Source: Temnothorax longispinosus (lineage: Eukaryota > Arthropoda > Insecta > Hymenoptera > Formicidae). Taken from it: DNA of 64,000 nucleotides. The stretch's first letter is position 1. Every line of letters begins with the position of its first letter. Below the pieces are notes generated by a model. The model made no database searches and was not told the DNA's origin. It saw nothing but the letters and a program-made list of their open reading frames with translations. The stretch lies in NCBI RefSeq assembly GCF_030848805.1, contig NC_092365.1, forward strand, positions 21,161,395-21,225,394, in the 5' to 3' direction. Positions 61,101 to 64,000 of this stretch are shown here, piece after piece. Made by a program: the position numbers and the translations under genes.

Positions 61101-64000
61101 ACCGAGAGACGTTGATCGAAGAGTAATTTTTTTTGCAAAATTATCGCGATTGTTACCATACCTTGATATTGCGCGGTAGTTTCGGAATAGATCAATGCTG
61201 CGTCGATCAATTGTTGCATTGATACTGATCGCGTATAATCGAAATGTTATGTATTACTTTAGAGAGCGGTTTGCCTGCCGCCTGGTCACTGCCACCTATA
61301 TTGATCACCCACGATTGAGATATGACATATTGTGCGCGTTAGCTTACGCTGTTATATCTAGCTCCGGTTAAGCAGAAGTGAGTAATTGAAATGTCAAAGT
61401 GAGCATTAATTCAGGCAGAAGTAATGAATTGACTTCTGCCGAGTTGAATTTCCTGCAAATCTGGAAAGCTCGTACAGACTATCGTAGATAAATTTTTCTC
61501 ATTTCTATTCAATGGAATATTACTCACGGCGTATTGAAGGGAAAACTGAGAGAAAGATTTCGAAAATCGCAATTAAGGAATCATTACCTAACCATTATTT
61601 AAGGTAAGATTTTTAATGTTAATTCTATGTACATAATTTGTCAGTTTTGTTTTATCTGTTCGTCATGTTTCTCGATATTGCTTACATAAAAAATTTCTTA
61701 TTTAGTAAAATACATTTTATGTAAAAAAAGCGTTTTACTAGTGCTAAGAAGACACCAAACTTTTTAGAACTTTAATGATACAAGTCTACTTTGTAGATAT
61801 CTGTCGATCGCTAATAAAATGATATACCGATAATGAGATATTCAATAAGTAATCGCGTGTTTTATCGATCATTTTCAATTAGGAAGTAATACAATTAATT
61901 AGGAAACAATACTTCGCTATTGTGTGCAATTGGAGGTGCTGATAAAGTTTGCTGAAGGTGCAATTTCCTTGTTACTTCTGTTAACTCTTCGTCTTCTCAC
62001 TTACGTTTTCACCGTAAACGCAAAAATGACTCCGTTTTATGTCATGTTAAACGGATTAATATCCACATGGGAATGCAGCACGAGAATGGGTGGCGGAATA
62101 ATGCCATTTACGTTTCTTTAATAGCTCCTCTGATGAGAGAAGGCGTTACAAAACTCTCCTTGGGCGCTTGCAAGAATTCTCCGAAGTAGCCCCTTAACGA
62201 GAATGACCGTAAGGATTAATTACGCAAGAGCCGGTGCGCTGCTCTCGATCTCCTTATCCTTTCCTCTCCCGTCCTGTTGCGCCTGATAATACGCTCTTTC
62301 GTCTTCGTTACCTCCGAGTATCGATCGGTCGCGTGGCATTCAGCCGGGAATCGCGGAAGGGACTTTAGCCGAGAGAGAGAGAGAGAGAGCCGCGGATGCA
62401 AACGACAGACGATTTACGACCCACACTTTATTAAAGAAGATATCGATCTTTTTGGCAGTCGCGATAAATGATCTCGAGTGAAATCAGGCTAATATTGAAG
62501 CATCGTTAATGATCGAAATGACGTCGGCCGAACGACGTCGGGACGTTCAGTACCGGCGCGGTAAGTATAGGATATATGATTGTCCAGAGCTTAATCCACA
62601 TGGGAATCGAACAGCGGCTTCGACTCGCCCGTTCTCGGCGTTATCGGCACGTATCGTACCGCTATCAGACCGATATTCATGCTTTTACGAGCCAGATAAT
62701 ATCGGTACTATTAAGCTACGCAAAGTGCAGCTTTTCTTTTTTTTCCTCCCCCTTCTTTTTATCCTTATCGCACTCCGTGCGATATGCGAGCACTTTGAGC
62801 GCATGTGGGTTGGAATGCGTTCGATAAATCTGGATAATGGACAAGTTAAATGAAATGCATCCCTAATAGCGTCGCAGTTGAAATTTTTGCATGGAAAAAC
62901 AGGAGGACGAATAAGTGGAAAAGCACGTTCTTGAAATCGCGTCGAGTTCCCGGCGCTTCATTCTTGGCATTTCTCATTGAAGGAATTATTCGCGTCTCAG
63001 CTCTTGTCTTTGACGTAATAGTTCGCGATCAGTACCATTATGAATTCTTAAGAAAAAAAAAGGTAAAAATAAAATGTTTTCGGCGTTTCATTTATGTTAT
63101 TAATTACGACCTTCGAGAGAAGTATCGCGCATCGCGTGTTTAACATGTTTCCGGTACGGAAACTCATTATTCTCATTAAGCTTAATTGTCTCTGAATCTT
63201 CTTTCCATCCTTTCCATCTTTTCCGTAAACCAACTTTTCGTGGAAATTCCCTTGATACATCCGCATATGAGTGTCTTTCAAGTTTATTAGAGCCGTTACT
63301 ATTAAAGTCGGAAGCACTATATTTCAAATGTTAAAACGCGATATTATACGCGCGAACATGTCAAAATTATTCATGTTCGTGAATTGCTAATGAGTAACGA
63401 TGAGAATTAATTCAAATTCGGGCAAACACTTCAGTACAATACGATATAATGCGAATCATGATCAATGTTTCGAGGTAGATAATTAAACGGACAAATTGAT
63501 TAAACTTGGCGTAGAGTAACTTCTATTAGCGCTTGAACAAAGTACAGCGCTTTAGAATAACCGTGATTTTCCATTATCCTCCAGATAATCGAAAGTGCGC
63601 TGCGTGCAAAATCGAAACGCGCTATATACGCATAACAATAAGTGTCTGCGGGACATTTATTATACCTTTGCTATATTTTAATAATCTTCGATTTTACTAG
63701 CTTCTTGTCTTCGTTTTGAGACCCCTCGTTATTTTCGCGCTCCCGAAATTCCTGCGATATTATCAAATAAGATGCGACTTTTCGTCTGGCGCGACTCGCA
63801 GGCTCGCGTAAATATGCAAATACCTCGTCTTCCGGATCCGTCGCGCACGGATTTCCCACATTTCCCACGGGGCACTTCCCAGTCATTTCGCGGGGTGGCA
63901 GCTTTTACGACGTTGCAGAGCGACGGAGAGTCTGCCTGAACGAGCGGGCAGCGAGTCAGCTCGTTTACGAGTGGTTTAGTAGGAAATCCCACGGAAATCC
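61101..64000. other. Downstream region, no firm gene
   Basis: Contains the 3' UTR of His-rich copy 2 (an AATAAA at 61813-61818 is a candidate signal). A short coding-like start at 62509-62560 ends at a strong donor (GCG|GTAAGTATAG), which could be a first exon of a plus-strand gene beyond the window. A short GA run lies near 62371-62388. Remaining frames have no support. Confidence 0.35.

Noticed and set aside
1..64000. tRNA, rRNA and CRISPR features
   Set aside because: No cloverleaf with A/B boxes, rRNA signature or spaced direct-repeat array was noticed by eye; the sequence is eukaryotic nuclear DNA.

Overview
This window is animal nuclear DNA from an insect, most likely a hymenopteran and probably an ant. 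The evidence is AT-rich, CpG-rich sequence with spliced genes, a trp channel gene ending in the INAD-binding GWL tail, an arthropod IGF-like peptide with the C-terminal extension type described from insects, and many short inverted-repeat elements. The species-level guess is inference. All gene models were built by hand: exons were joined only where GT/AG sites and reading phase agree and the protein matches a known family.

Layout, left to right. 106-192: last exon of EMC10 (+). 592-3732: complete BBS2 (+, 11 exons). 4016-6565: a RERG/RASL-like small GTPase (-, 4 exons), convergent with BBS2. 6566-20827: about 14 kb without a recognisable gene, holding inverted-repeat elements, microsatellites and two CpG-rich blocks. 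20828-23943: arthropod insulin-like growth factor (+, 3 exons). 25567-27670: a second insulin-superfamily precursor (-, 3 exons), probably gonadulin (dilp8-like), convergent with the first. 27671-35920: gene-poor, with a decayed transposon ORF, fold-back repeats and hammerhead-like motifs. 35921-39383: complete beta-COP (+, 8 exons). 40248-46317: complete trp (-, 17 exons). 49179-52483 and 56562-61100: two tandem paralogous secreted histidine-rich proteins (+, 5 exons each). 61101-64000: nothing firmly coding.

The genes serve unrelated processes: ER membrane insertion (EMC10), the BBSome of cilia (BBS2), Ras-type signalling, insulin/relaxin-type hormones, COPI coats, phototransduction and secreted His-rich proteins. 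The part most worth attention is the insulin-superfamily pair at 20.8-27.7 kb. Arthropod IGF and gonadulin genes are reported to lie next to each other in cockroaches, termites, stick insects and spiders, so this looks like a surviving piece of an ancient insulin-family cluster. The second peptide has an unusual A-chain cysteine spacing (CC-x5-C-x8-C). The tandem His-rich pair is the second notable locus: it shares an exon of identical length (234 nt), but one copy carries an additional exon of about 2.65 kb.
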